Shown here piece by piece: positions 34,445-43,944 of a DNA stretch of 64,000 bases. The stretch lies in contig JAEWSP010000028.1 of the NCBI GenBank assembly GCA_023459795.1, positions 55,081 to 119,080 of the forward strand, in the 5' to 3' direction. A model generated the notes under the pieces. It saw nothing but the letters and a program-made list of their open reading frames with translations, made no database searches and was not told where the DNA came from. Source of the stretch: Bacillota bacterium. GTDB lineage: Bacteria > Bacillota_I > Bacilli_A > RFN20 > CAG-288. The position numbers were made by a program, and so were the translations under genes. How positions within the stretch are numbered: position 1 is the first letter of the stretch; each line of letters opens with the position of its first letter.

Positions 34445-37288
34445 ATGGAACCAAGTAACAACAAGGACTGGATGGTCGTCAAAGGAGCGAGGGAAAACAA
34501 CCTCAAGAACGTGTCCGTAACGTTCCCGAAGAACTCCCTTGTAGTCTTTTCCGGAGTCTCCGGAAGCGGCAAATCAACGCTTGCTTTCGACACTATCTTT
34601 GCCGAAGGCCAGAGACGCTATGTGGAGTCTCTGTCCAGCTATGCCCGTATGTTCTTAGGGGATTTCTCGAAACCGGATGTCGATGAGATCACCGGGCTTT
34701 CTCCTGCCATCTCTATCGATCAGAAGACAACTTCCCACAATCCTAGGTCGACCGTCGGTACAGTTACGGAGATCTATGATTATCTCAGGCTTCTCTATGC
34801 CAGGGTTGGAACAGCTTTCTGCCCGACTCACCATATTCCGATTGCGGCTAGCTCCCTCCAGCAGATTGCCAACGAAGTAAACAAGAATCCGGAAGAAAGC
34901 AAGGTGACGATCTATGCCCCGGTTGTCCGGAACGAAAAGGGAACCCATGTCGATACGATGAACAAGTTCTTTTCGGCCGGCTTCTCCAGGGCCAAGATCG
35001 ACGGTGCCCCTCTGACCCGGTATGAATCTCTTCCGGTCTTGGATAAAAAGCTGAAGCATACGATTTCCTTTGCCATCGACAGGCTTGTCCTGAAGCCGGA
35101 GAACAAAGACCGTCTTTTCGATTCTCTTCGTACCGCCCTCGATTTTGCAAAAGGCTATGTAGTCCTGGATATCGACGGAAAAGAAAAGTTTTATAGCGAA
35201 CACCAGTCCTGCCCGGAGTGCGGATTCTCGGTTCCGCCTTTGGAACCCCGCCTTTTCTCCTTCAACAACCCTCTTGGCTGCTGCCCGGACTGCAACGGAT
35301 TAGGCGTGAAGATCGAAGCGGATCCCAGCAAGATGATTACGGATCCGACCAAATCCATCGACGAAGGGGCTATCGGCTGCCTTCCCAAGCACAACCACGA
35401 GACGATCGAGTGGAATGACTTCTATGCTGTCCTCGACAAATACGGAATCTCTACCAAGACTCCTTTCCAGAAGCTTTCCCAGAGACAGAAGGACATCATT
35501 ATCTACGGCCCTCCGGAACCGGTCCACTATGTTTATGAAACCCAGAACGGCTCCAAGATCAATAAATTCGTCACGGAAGGCCTGAAAGCCAGAATCGACC
35601 GTCTTTACTACACCACCAAGAGCGAGTTCATGAAGGATTACTATGCCTCCTTCATGAGTGAGAAGGAATGCCCGACATGCCATGGCGCAAGACTGAATGA
35701 GGCTGCTCTTTCCGTAGAAATCCAAGGGCTGAATATCTATCAGCTTTGCTCCCTTTCCCTGGACAAGATCTCCCGGTTCCTGGACGGGCTTGTCCTCACG
35801 GATATGGAGCAGAAGATAGCCGGCCAGATCCTCTCCGAACTGAAGCACAGGCTCCAGTTTCTGATCGATGTCGGCCTGGACTACCTGACCCTTTCCAGAG
35901 AGGCTAGCACACTGTCTGGAGGAGAAAGCCAGCGTATCCGTCTTGCCACCCAGATCGGAAGCAAGCTTACCGGTGTTCTTTATGTCCTGGATGAACCATC
36001 GATTGGCCTCCATCAGAGAGACAACGACAAGCTGATCCGTACCTTGAAAGAGATGCGGGACCTTGGAAATTCCCTGATTGTCGTCGAACACGACGAGGAT
36101 ACTATCCTTGCCGCCGACTATGTAGTGGATATGGGGCCTTTGGCCGGGAACAGAGGAGGAGAAGTCGTCTTCTCCGGTACGACGAAGGAACTGATGGACT
36201 GCAAGACGTCTTTGACTGCGGATTACCTTACGGGTAGGAAGAGCATCGAGGCGCCGGGTGCAAGAAGAAAATCCCGTACCGCCCTGGAAATCAAGAAAGC
36301 TACCCTTCATAACCTGAAGGGCATCGATGTTTCTATTCCTCTTGGAATCTTTACCGTCGTTACCGGAGTCTCCGGAAGCGGCAAGTCTTCCCTAATCGAC
36401 GGAATCCTTTACGAGAACATGAAGAACTATCTTGCTCTTCATACCGATCCTACTATTGGCTGTGAGACGATTGAAGGCCTTAGGCAGGTAACGAAGGTTA
36501 TCAATGTTTCCCAGGAACCTATCGGAAAGACACCTAGAAGCAACCCGGCAACCTACATCAAGGTTTTTGATGATATCCGGGATCTTTTCAGCATGACGGC
36601 CGAAGCCAGGGCGAGAGGCATGTCGAAGTCGATGTTCTCTTTCAACGTCCCGGGCGGAAGATGCGAAGCCTGCCAGGGCGCAGGCGTCAGAAGAATCAGC
36701 ATGAACTTCCTTCCGGACGTCTATGTCACCTGCGATGTCTGCCACGGAAAGAGATACACGGAAGATGTCCTTGCCATCCGTTACAAAGGAAAATCCATTG
36801 CGGATGTCCTTTCCATGAGAGCGGAGGATGCCCTCGATTTCTTTGCCGCCGTTCCCCAGATCCGGAAGAAGATCCAGACTTTGGTCGACGTCGGACTTGG
36901 GTATATCCAGCTTGGACAGGCTTCCACTACCTTGTCCGGTGGAGAAGCCCAGCGTGTGAAGCTTGCCTATGAGCTGGAGCGTCCGAGCGACGGCAAGACC
37001 CTCTATATCCTGGATGAACCCACGACCGGTCTCCATCCCTACGATATCGCCAAGCTTATCAAGGTCCTTAACCGTCTTGTCGATAGCGGGAACACGGTTG
37101 TTGTCATCGAACACAACCTGGATGTCGTGAAATGTGCAGACTACCTGATCGATCTCGGTCCGGAAGGCGGAGACCGGGGCGGCAACCTCGTTTTCTCCGG
37201 TACTCCGGAGGAAATCGTCAAGGCGAAAGGCTCCTATACCGGATTCTATCTGGCCAGGGAGATGCAGAAAGACAAGTACAGGAAATAA
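34445..37288 (+). CDS. uvrA: UvrABC system protein A
   Basis: A 947-residue UvrA, the damage-scanning ATPase dimer of nucleotide excision repair. Both ABC modules are complete: Walker A GVSGSGKSTLAF (about 35) and GVSGSGKSSLID (about 643), signatures TLSGGESQR and TLSGGEAQR, and Walker B VLDEPSIGLH and ILDEPTTGLH. Zinc modules are present: CPECG...CCPDCNG (about 257-285) and CEACQGAG...CDVCHGKRY (about 740-770). Normal length. It is monocistronic. The loader UvrB is encoded 30 kb away. Confidence 0.99.
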   Translation: MEPSNNKDWMVVKGARENNLKNVSVTFPKNSLVVFSGVSGSGKSTLAFDTIFAEGQRRYVESLSSYARMFLGDFSKPDVDEITGLSPAISIDQKTTSHNPRSTVGTVTEIYDYLRLLYARVGTAFCPTHHIPIAASSLQQIANEVNKNPEESKVTIYAPVVRNEKGTHVDTMNKFFSAGFSRAKIDGAPLTRYESLPVLDKKLKHTISFAIDRLVLKPENKDRLFDSLRTALDFAKGYVVLDIDGKEKFYSEHQSCPECGFSVPPLEPRLFSFNNPLGCCPDCNGLGVKIEADPSKMITDPTKSIDEGAIGCLPKHNHETIEWNDFYAVLDKYGISTKTPFQKLSQRQKDIIIYGPPEPVHYVYETQNGSKINKFVTEGLKARIDRLYYTTKSEFMKDYYASFMSEKECPTCHGARLNEAALSVEIQGLNIYQLCSLSLDKISRFLDGLVLTDMEQKIAGQILSELKHRLQFLIDVGLDYLTLSREASTLSGGESQRIRLATQIGSKLTGVLYVLDEPSIGLHQRDNDKLIRTLKEMRDLGNSLIVVEHDEDTILAADYVVDMGPLAGNRGGEVVFSGTTKELMDCKTSLTADYLTGRKSIEAPGARRKSRTALEIKKATLHNLKGIDVSIPLGIFTVVTGVSGSGKSSLIDGILYENMKNYLALHTDPTIGCETIEGLRQVTKVINVSQEPIGKTPRSNPATYIKVFDDIRDLFSMTAEARARGMSKSMFSFNVPGGRCEACQGAGVRRISMNFLPDVYVTCDVCHGKRYTEDVLAIRYKGKSIADVLSMRAEDALDFFAAVPQIRKKIQTLVDVGLGYIQLGQASTTLSGGEAQRVKLAYELERPSDGKTLYILDEPTTGLHPYDIAKLIKVLNRLVDSGNTVVVIEHNLDVVKCADYLIDLGPEGGDRGGNLVFSGTPEEIVKAKGSYTGFYLAREMQKDKYRK

Positions 37289-37290
37289 GA

Positions 37291-37326
37291 AAAAGCCGGC
37301 AGCGTTTGCTGCCGGCATTGTTTTTT
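37291..37326. terminator. terminator after uvrA (also T-rich on the minus strand)
   Basis: Stem GCCGGCAGC / GCTGCCGGC with loop GTTT, followed by ATTGTTTTTT. On the opposite strand the same stem is followed by TTTTTC, so it can stop leftward transcription too. Confidence 0.9.
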
Positions 37327-37545
37327 ACTCAGGACGACCCAGGAGAGGAACAAGGATATGGCTTAACAAAGCTTCCATCACTTCTTCTTCTCTCCGTTCC
37401 AACTAGACAGGCTGGTATGTCGTCACGCATTGTCTCCGAATACCTCTTCAGAGGATCAAACTCCTAAGACAGGAGACCCGGGAAGTTTTCATCCGTATTT
37501 TTTCCGAGTTGTCTCTAGAACTTTCATCCGTAACGTTCTAGCTCC
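37293..37545 (-). ncRNA. possible leftward structured RNA upstream of hprK
   Basis: The 445-base gap between uvrA and hprK has no convincing gene. On the minus strand a TTGAAA (37575-37580), 17 bp, TATCCT (37552-37557) promoter is followed by hairpins CTAGAAC/GTTCTAG, CTCCT-GTCTT-AGGAG and CCTCT-GA-AGAGG, and ends at the bidirectional terminator. ACGGATGAAA occurs twice (about 37499 and 37526). A 25-codon frame (VMEALLSHILVPLLGRPE) lies near the end. It could be a noncoding RNA or a decayed gene. Confidence 0.35.
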
Positions 37546-37653
37546 GGTAAAAGGATAGATTACTTTTTTCCTCTTTTCAAGGGGAAAAGACTATATTTTC
37601 CATTTTAGAAAGCTGTTTCTTTTCTTTTTCGGATACGCCGGGAAGAAAAAGAA

Positions 37654-37704
37654 GGCCGAAACCGATTCTTCCCCCTTGGTCTTGTTTCGGCCCTAACGTA
37701 TAAT
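37654..37704 (+). promoter_or_regulatory. hprK promoter with overlapping inverted repeat
   Basis: TTGGTC (37676-37681), 17 bp, TATAAT (37699-37704). A perfect nine-base repeat, GGCCGAAAC (37654-37662) and GTTTCGGCC (37684-37692), straddles the -35 box and could be an operator. Confidence 0.55.
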
Positions 37705-37733
37705 AGAAAGCGATAACAAGGCGAGGCATTATT

Positions 37734-38858
37734 ATGTTCACCAGTTTAGATTTAGCTAATCACTTCGGATTCAAGATCCTGAACGGGGACGTCCAGGCAC
37801 TCCATCGGGCTATCAAGGTCGAGGAACTCGACCGGCCAGGACTCGAACTCCTGGGTCTTTTCCAGTTCCATGAAAAGGACAGGATCATGCTGATCGGGAA
37901 TAAGGAAACAGCCCTGATCAAGGATTCCGATCCGGATTTCATATACAAGAACTGCCTGAAGATCTGTGCCGAGGAATGCCCGGCGATCATCGTCACCCAC
38001 AACGCTCCGGTTCCTTCTCCTCTCCTTAGGGCCGCAAGCAAGAAGAACTGCCCTCTCTTCGTCTCCGATTCCGATACCTCCGATCTTATGTCGGAGCTTT
38101 ATTCCTATCTTTCCGATGCCTTGGCGCCAAGGACCTCCGTCCATGCCTGCCTTCTCGATATTTACGGAATCGGCGTCCTTCTGACCGGACAATCCGGAAT
38201 CGGCAAATCCGAAATCTCCTTGGAGCTTATCAAGAAGGGACACCGGCTTATTGCCGATGACCGCGTGGACGTCAAGGATGTGCGCGGAAAGCTGATCGGT
38301 ACCTGCCCGGAAACCATCTATGGAATGATGGAGGTGAGAGGTATCGGCATCATCGATGTCGGAAGGATGTTCGGTATCAACTCCCTGGAGAAGGATTCCA
38401 AGATCAAGCTCGTTATTTCCCTTGAGCCGTTCAATGCCTCTGCTCCTATGGAACGGGTAGGCATGAAGACGGATCGGTATCCTATCCTCAATGAATCGGT
38501 TCCTCTCATCAGCCTTCCTGTCTCCGCTGCCAGAAGCATGGCGGAGATCATCGAAGCCGCTGTTACGAACTACAAGCTCAAGGATTTCGGATACGATACC
38601 GGCTATGAATTCCAGAAGAGGCTCGGAGAGATCCAGGAGAAGAGGCAAAGCGAGAAGCTGGCGGCCAGGACTGCTGTCGAAACGGCGCTTGGCAAAGGCG
38701 TCGTCAGCATGAACCCGGAACCGGATCAGCCTCTTGTTCCCGATACTCCTAACCGTCCAATCGACAAGAACTTCGTTTCCTCCGTCAAGGTTGTCAAACA
38801 TGCCGGAACCGATGAAATAAACAAAGGCGAGACGGAAGTAACTTCCCGGAAGAACTAA
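37734..38858 (+). CDS. hprK: HPr kinase/phosphorylase
   Basis: A 374-residue HprK. It phosphorylates and dephosphorylates Ser46 of HPr in response to glycolytic intermediates and so drives carbon catabolite control. The catalytic P-loop is TGQSGIGKSEISLELI (about 152-167), followed by ADDRVDVKDV and the HprK signature MMEVRGIGIIDV near residue 200. The protein is about 60 residues longer than usual, with a polar, Pro- and Lys-rich C-terminal extension (about 325-374). It heads the hprK-lgt-trxB-whiA run. Confidence 0.97.
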   Translation: MFTSLDLANHFGFKILNGDVQALHRAIKVEELDRPGLELLGLFQFHEKDRIMLIGNKETALIKDSDPDFIYKNCLKICAEECPAIIVTHNAPVPSPLLRAASKKNCPLFVSDSDTSDLMSELYSYLSDALAPRTSVHACLLDIYGIGVLLTGQSGIGKSEISLELIKKGHRLIADDRVDVKDVRGKLIGTCPETIYGMMEVRGIGIIDVGRMFGINSLEKDSKIKLVISLEPFNASAPMERVGMKTDRYPILNESVPLISLPVSAARSMAEIIEAAVTNYKLKDFGYDTGYEFQKRLGEIQEKRQSEKLAARTAVETALGKGVVSMNPEPDQPLVPDTPNRPIDKNFVSSVKVVKHAGTDEINKGETEVTSRKN

Positions 38859-38861
38859 CAG

Positions 38862-39893
38862 ATGGAAACACAGAATCTATTCCTTGCCTATGTGCAAGGC
38901 TTCGGGCAGGGGGAGAACGGAAGGCCGATCATTGCTTTCTACGGAATCATCATCGTCTTTGGCGCACTCCTTGCTCTTTTCACATCGAATTACCGTGCCC
39001 ATAAAGATGGTTTCGGATGGGATTTCTTCGATACGGTCTTCTTGGTTGCTTTCCCCTGCGGCATCATCGGGGCCAGAATCTGGTACATCATCGCTTCCTG
39101 GAAGACGGAATTCCTGAATGTCTTCCAATACAGCGGATTCGGTGCCGGAATGGCAAACCTCTTTGATATGAGAAGCGGAGGCCTAGCCATCCAAGGCGGT
39201 GCCATCTTCGGTGTTCTGGCTGCTTTGATTTTCTGCAAGTTCCGGAGAAAGGGTACCCCTCTTCTCAAGATTGCGGATTTTGCTGTTCCGACTATCCTGA
39301 TAGGCCAGGGAATCGGAAGATGGGGAAACTTCTTCAACCAGGAAGTCTTCGGCCATGCCGTATCCCCGGATGCCTGGGACTTCGTCCCGTCCTGGATCAT
39401 GAACAACATGCAGAACGGAAAAGAATCCATGCTTAGCGGCGTAGTCCTTCCTTCCGGAAGCGTTGCCGTTCCTTTGTTCCTGGTCGAATCCATTTTGGAT
39501 CTTTGCTTCTTCTTCCTTGTTGCCTACGGCATCAAGGCAGTCGAAGGAAAACATTACAAAGACGGAGACGAGACATTCGGCTATTTCCTTTCCTACGGTA
39601 TCATCCGTATGCTTATGGAGCCTTTGAGGAATCCACTCTTCATCATGGGAGAAGGCGGAACGGATGCTCTTTCCAGAAGCCAGTACAAATCCTTCTGGAT
39701 GGGGCTTGCCTTTATCCTCGTCGGCATCCTTCTGATTGTCCTGAACCATGTCGTCCGGCATTTCTGCAAGGCTCAGGAGAAAAAACCGGAAGTCGTCCTT
39801 TCTTCTTCCGCGTCTTCATGGAAGAAGGAAGAATCCGCAGTTGACGATCTGGAATCCTTGGTCCGGAAGAAGGAGGAAGAGAAACATGATTGA
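38862..39893 (+). CDS. lgt: prolipoprotein diacylglyceryl transferase
   Basis: A 343-residue membrane enzyme that adds diacylglycerol to the lipobox Cys of lipoproteins. Seven membrane segments and the Lgt signature GQGIGRWGNFFNQEVFG (about 147-163) are visible, with YGIIRMLMEPLRNP later. The C-terminal 55 residues form a charged cytoplasmic tail (SSSASSWKKEESAVDDLES) not usual in Lgt. It lies three bases after hprK and overlaps trxB by eight. Its substrates should include the lipoproteins at 8293 and 23639. Confidence 0.96.
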   Translation: METQNLFLAYVQGFGQGENGRPIIAFYGIIIVFGALLALFTSNYRAHKDGFGWDFFDTVFLVAFPCGIIGARIWYIIASWKTEFLNVFQYSGFGAGMANLFDMRSGGLAIQGGAIFGVLAALIFCKFRRKGTPLLKIADFAVPTILIGQGIGRWGNFFNQEVFGHAVSPDAWDFVPSWIMNNMQNGKESMLSGVVLPSGSVAVPLFLVESILDLCFFFLVAYGIKAVEGKHYKDGDETFGYFLSYGIIRMLMEPLRNPLFIMGEGGTDALSRSQYKSFWMGLAFILVGILLIVLNHVVRHFCKAQEKKPEVVLSSSASSWKKEESAVDDLESLVRKKEEEKHD

Positions 39894-40812
39894 TAATCAG
39901 GAAGTAGCTGTTATCGGGCTTGGCCCGAGCGGTGTGACTGCGTCTATCTATTTGAAGAGATTCGGCATGACCCCGGTCCCGTTTGAACGGGAGCAGGTCG
40001 GCGGGCAGGTCGACAAGACGGAACAGATCGAAAACTATCCGGGTTTTCCGATAATCAAGGGACCGGAACTGGGGCAGGAGTTCGAAAAGCACCTTGCCAA
40101 GTTCTCTATCGAACCTATCTATACGGAAGTCTCCAAGATCACCCGTATGGAGGATGGCAATTTCCATGTCGAATACGGCTTAGGGAAGAGCCGGGATTTC
40201 CACTATGTGATTCTGGCCTCCGGACTATCTCCGACGGATTTCCATATCCCCGGAGAAGATGCCTATCAGGGAAGAGGATTCTCCCGCTGCGCCATCTGCG
40301 ACGGCCCTTTCTATAAAGGGAAGGAAGTGGCTGTTATCGGTGCCGGAAATTCGGCATTCGAGGAAGCCTCCTATCTGGCATCTCTCTGCAGCCATGTGAC
40401 CTTGATCGCAAGAAGGACACAGTTCCGTGCCGCCAAGGCATCGGTAGACCGGTTTACGGCCTTCCCGAACACTACCCTTCTTGCTCCTTATGATATCGTC
40501 GGCTCTGCGGGAACGAAGAAAGTGGAATCCCTGACCTTGAAGAACAAGGAAAACGGAGAGGAGAAGACGGTTCCTGTTTCCGGAGTCTTCCTCTATGTCG
40601 GGGAGAAGGCAGAGACTTCCTTGCTTCGGATCCCGGGACTTACGGACGAGAAGGGATACCTGGTCACCGATGAGAACATGGAGACGAAGGCGAAGAATCT
40701 TTATGCCACCGGAGATATAAGGGTCAAGAACCTGAGGCAGGTTGCAACCGCCGTCAATGACGGAGCGATTGCAGCAACTGCCATCCATCAGGACTACCAG
40801 GAATCGAAATAA
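39886..40812 (+). CDS. trxB: thioredoxin reductase
   Basis: A 308-residue FAD/NADPH flavoenzyme. It has the N-terminal FAD loop VAVIGLGPSGVTAS, the redox pair in CAICDGPF (about 130-137; CxxC), the NADPH loop VAVIGAGNSAFEEASY and the late YATGDIRVKNLRQVATAVNDGAIAA FAD-site region. I chose the ATG at 39886 because AGGAGGAAG lies nine bases before it; it overlaps the end of lgt. The usual NADPH-site HRR motif reads ARRTQF. Confidence 0.95.
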   Translation: MIDNQEVAVIGLGPSGVTASIYLKRFGMTPVPFEREQVGGQVDKTEQIENYPGFPIIKGPELGQEFEKHLAKFSIEPIYTEVSKITRMEDGNFHVEYGLGKSRDFHYVILASGLSPTDFHIPGEDAYQGRGFSRCAICDGPFYKGKEVAVIGAGNSAFEEASYLASLCSHVTLIARRTQFRAAKASVDRFTAFPNTTLLAPYDIVGSAGTKKVESLTLKNKENGEEKTVPVSGVFLYVGEKAETSLLRIPGLTDEKGYLVTDENMETKAKNLYATGDIRVKNLRQVATAVNDGAIAATAIHQDYQESK

Positions 40813-40818
40813 TCCGGT

Positions 40819-41829
40819 ATGGAAGAAAAGAAGGTCGCCTTTGCAAGGCAGGTAAAGGAAGAGCTGGCAACAGCTTTCTATACCAAGGAGGAAAAGAAGT
40901 ACATCCTTTCCGGATTCATCCGGAACGGTGCTCTTTTCACGCTTGGCCGTTTTCCTTCCCTGTCCCTGAAGACGGAATCCGCCCAGATCGCAAAACTAAT
41001 CTATTCCGGCCTGAAGGAGGCTTTTGCTCTTTCCCCGAGCCTCGGATATGAGAACGAAACGAGGTTCGGAAGAGGAAGGGTATATGTCCTTACCGTCCGC
41101 GGAGAACCGAGGCTTTATGAAGTCATGAAAGACCTGGAGATCCTGGATGACTCCGGACTGGTCCGTCTTTCCCCCTCCCTCTCTCTGAAAAGAAAGAACC
41201 TCCGTTTCTTCGTTATCGGCTGCTTCCTTGCTAACGGAAGCGTCAACAACCCTTCTTCCCTGAAAACCTCCTATTTCCTGGAGATGGCCTTTACGCAGAA
41301 GTCGGATGCCATGGAGACCAAGAAGAAACTGAATTCCTTCAAGGCGGAAAGAACGATGTCCTTCAAGTACATCAAAAGACGGGACAAGGATGTCCTCTAC
41401 CTGAAGAAATCCGATCAGATCTCCGTCTTCCTTTCCTATCTCGGCGCTACCCAGTGCATGTTCACCTATGAGAATGCCAGGATCGAGAAGGACCAGATCA
41501 ATACGGAAAACCGGCTCAGCATCTGCGACAGCGCCAACTATTCCCGTGCTTTGAAGACGGCTTCCAAGGATATCGATGCCATCCAGCTGGTTCTGACGGT
41601 TAAGCCTCTTTCCTTGTTCGATGAAAAGACAAGGGCAGTTATCGAAGAGCGGCTTGCCAACAAGGATGTCAGCTATCGGGAATTGAGCGACCTTGTTACA
41701 GCCAAGGACCAGATTCCGATCACGAAATCCGGTGTCGTCCATATCATCCAGGGGCTCAGGAATCAGGCAAAGACCCTGCAGGAAGAATCCGCTAGCAGTG
41801 CCGTCAGCGAAAGAAAGATCACAAAGTAA
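40819..41829 (+). CDS. whiA: WhiA-type regulator
   Basis: A 336-residue WhiA. The N-terminal LAGLIDADG-like domain opens with FARQVKEELA and holds RNGALFTLG and FVIGCFLANGSVNNP, and a C-terminal helix-turn-helix follows (LANKDVSYRELSDLVT...ITKSGVVHII, about 285-320). WhiA acts in cell division and sporulation control in Gram-positives. In most Firmicutes rapZ and yvcK lie between trxB and whiA; here they are absent and whiA begins seven bases after trxB. Confidence 0.95.
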   Translation: MEEKKVAFARQVKEELATAFYTKEEKKYILSGFIRNGALFTLGRFPSLSLKTESAQIAKLIYSGLKEAFALSPSLGYENETRFGRGRVYVLTVRGEPRLYEVMKDLEILDDSGLVRLSPSLSLKRKNLRFFVIGCFLANGSVNNPSSLKTSYFLEMAFTQKSDAMETKKKLNSFKAERTMSFKYIKRRDKDVLYLKKSDQISVFLSYLGATQCMFTYENARIEKDQINTENRLSICDSANYSRALKTASKDIDAIQLVLTVKPLSLFDEKTRAVIEERLANKDVSYRELSDLVTAKDQIPITKSGVVHIIQGLRNQAKTLQEESASSAVSERKITK

Positions 41830-41839
41830 TCCACAATTG

Positions 41840-41867
41840 TTGTTTTCTGTTTGAAATAACGTATAAT
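41840..41867 (+). promoter_or_regulatory. promoter of the second TetR gene
   Basis: TTGTTT (41840-41845), 16 bp, TATAAT (41862-41867). GAAGGAGAAGAAG precedes the start. Confidence 0.6.
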
Positions 41868-41892
41868 CACGGGGAAAGAAGGAGAAGAAGAA

Positions 41893-42486
41893 ATGACCCG
41901 TTCCGAATCGAAGTTCAATCACACCGCCGAGAAGATGGAGAAGGCGCTTCTTACCCTCCTTACCAAGAAGAGCTTCTCTTCCATTACGATTGCCGAGATC
42001 TGCAAGGAGGCCGGCGTCAACCGGTCGACTTTCTATTCCCATTATGACAATACTTCCAATCTCCTGAGGGATTCCAAGGAAACCTTCATCCACCGTTTCC
42101 TGGAGATGGTGAAGGAATCCAGCCCCGAGGCCAAGGAAGCGAGTTCCGACTACGGCAGGATCGTCAGCCGCGGATTCCTGATCCCTTTCCTGGATCAGAT
42201 AAGGAAGAACCGTGTCTTCTTCAACGTCTATGTCGAGAATTTCCATACCTTCAACGGGGAAGAGGACGACAAGGAGTTCATGGAACGGATCGTCCTTCCT
42301 GCTCTCAAGAGCCATGGAATCACGGATGAAGTAAAGGCAAGGTACATCGCCCGGTATCTGCTGAACGGCATCTATGCCATCATCATGGAGTGGGTCGGAG
42401 ACGGGTGCAAGGAGACTCCGGAACTGATTGCCGATATCATCATGGCGTGCGGCAAGCCCGGATTCGGGTCCGAGGAGAAAAAGTAA
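41893..42486 (+). CDS. TetR/AcrR family regulator
   Basis: A 197-residue regulator. The helix-turn-helix reads ITIAEICKEAGVNRSTFYSHYDN (about 32-54), close to the TetR at 21546. The C-terminal domain (RVFFNVYVENFHTF...YLLNGIYAIIMEWVGDG) fits the Firmicutes TetR_C group. It has its own promoter and terminator and no obvious partner operon, so its target is unknown. Confidence 0.88.
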   Translation: MTRSESKFNHTAEKMEKALLTLLTKKSFSSITIAEICKEAGVNRSTFYSHYDNTSNLLRDSKETFIHRFLEMVKESSPEAKEASSDYGRIVSRGFLIPFLDQIRKNRVFFNVYVENFHTFNGEEDDKEFMERIVLPALKSHGITDEVKARYIARYLLNGIYAIIMEWVGDGCKETPELIADIIMACGKPGFGSEEKK

Positions 42487-42503
42487 GGGTTATGGCAAAA
42501 TAA

Positions 42504-42551
42504 GCAGGCGGAAAGAGGAAAACGAGCATTTTCTTCCTCCGCCTGCTTTTT
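42504..42551 (+). terminator. terminator after the second TetR gene
   Basis: A long stem GCAGGCGGA...AGGAAAA / TTTTCTTCCTCCGCCTGC with a three-base asymmetry, followed by TTTTTCC. The rest of the 330-base gap to gap (42552-42755) is A/T-rich with no feature I can support. Confidence 0.8.
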
Positions 42552-42759
42552 CCTTCTTTTCAGTTCCAAACGGCAAAAAGAAGTCAAAACGGTCAAAAAT
42601 GTCTTGTTTTCCGTACTTACTTTTTCCGCTTTTTTCCTTTCCGGAAGTTTTTCTTGCTCACTGCGCAAGCAAAAAGCGGGGAAAAGCATATAGGGTAAGC
42701 TAGAAATATGCAGAAAGAAATATAATTTCCCTCTTTTTTTCAAAAAATCATCTTTCCCC

Positions 42760-42787
42760 TTTAAAAAATAAGTAATTTGTGTATAAT
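42760..42787 (+). promoter_or_regulatory. gap promoter
   Basis: TTTAAA (42760-42765), 16 bp, TATAAT (42782-42787). AGAGGAGGA lies nine bases before the ATG. Confidence 0.65.
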
Positions 42788-42816
42788 CATAAATGGTTAA
42801 AGAGGAGGACATTTGA

Positions 42817-43857
42817 ATGTCTATTAAATTAGCCATTAACGGTTTCGGTCGTATCGGTCGTCTTGCATTCCGTCGTGCCTATGAGATGAACAAGGAAGCT
42901 GGCAAGGACATCTTCGAAGTTGTTGCCATCAACGATCTTGTTCCGGCTCAGACGCTTGCATATCTTCTCAAGTACGATACTACGCATCGTACCTGGAATG
43001 CTGACAAGATCTCTGCTGATGAGACCAACATCATCTTCGCCGGACACAAGATTCCGGTTCTTGGCAAGAAGGATCCTGCCGAGCTCAAGTGGAAGGATTT
43101 CGGTGTTGATGTCGTCCTGGAGTGCACTGGCCGTCTGAAGAGCCACGAAGATGGCGATATTCATATGAAGAACGGCGCCAAGGGTGTTATCATCTCTGCT
43201 CCGTCTTCCTCCAAGGATATTCCGACCTATGTCTATGGCGTCAATACGGACAAGCTCACCAAGGACCAGACCATCATCTCTGGTGCTTCCTGCACTACCA
43301 ACTGCTTAGCTCCTATGATGAAGGTTCTTGAAGATACCTTCGGAGTTATCGGCGGCACTATGACGACTGTTCACGCCTACACCAACGACCAGAGAATTCT
43401 CGACCTCGCTGGAAGCAACGTCCGTCGTTCCCGTGCTGGTGCTGCTAACATTGTTCCGACTACCACTGGCGCTGCCAAGGCTGTCGGCAAGGTCATTCCG
43501 GCCCTCAACGGTGCCCTCAATGGCAATGCTATCCGTGTTCCTGTCACCGATGGTTCCATCTGCGACTGCACTCTTCTTCTCAAGAAGCCGGCTACCGGCG
43601 ATGAGATCAATGCCGCTATGAAGAAGGCCAGCGAGACCAATCTCAAGGGCATCCTTGCTTACAATGATGAAGAGATCGTTTCTTCCGATATCCTCGGCAG
43701 AACCGAAGGCTCCATCTTCGATGCAACCCTTACTATGATTATCCCGGCCGGCGAATACAACTTCGTCAAGGTCGCTTCCTGGTATGATAACGAATATTCC
43801 TTCACCTGCCAGATGATGAGACTTGCCAAGCTGTACGGCGAAATCCTGAATAAGTAG
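42817..43857 (+). CDS. gap: glyceraldehyde-3-phosphate dehydrogenase
   Basis: A 346-residue GAPDH. The NAD loop INGFGRIGRLAFR opens the protein and the catalytic Cys is in SGASCTTNCLAP (about 156). SSSKDIPTYVYGVN and SWYDNEYSFTCQM near the end are family hallmarks. It oxidises glyceraldehyde 3-phosphate with NAD and phosphate. Strong codon bias points to high expression. It leads a gap-pgk-tpiA arrangement with a terminator between gap and pgk. Confidence 0.99.
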   Translation: MSIKLAINGFGRIGRLAFRRAYEMNKEAGKDIFEVVAINDLVPAQTLAYLLKYDTTHRTWNADKISADETNIIFAGHKIPVLGKKDPAELKWKDFGVDVVLECTGRLKSHEDGDIHMKNGAKGVIISAPSSSKDIPTYVYGVNTDKLTKDQTIISGASCTTNCLAPMMKVLEDTFGVIGGTMTTVHAYTNDQRILDLAGSNVRRSRAGAANIVPTTTGAAKAVGKVIPALNGALNGNAIRVPVTDGSICDCTLLLKKPATGDEINAAMKKASETNLKGILAYNDEEIVSSDILGRTEGSIFDATLTMIIPAGEYNFVKVASWYDNEYSFTCQMMRLAKLYGEILNK

Positions 43858-43875
43858 TCCGTTTGCGATTGCAAA

Positions 43876-43908
43876 GGCGGCAGGATAAAACCTGCCGCCA
43901 TTTGTTTC
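43876..43908 (+). terminator. terminator between gap and pgk
   Basis: Stem GGCGGCAGG / CCTGCCGCC with loop ATAAAA and ATTTGTTT. The weak T-run may allow partial read-through into pgk, since no clear pgk promoter is seen. Confidence 0.75.
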
Positions 43909-43944
43909 TCAATTTGTCGGTTTATGGAAATAAAGGAGAATGTC

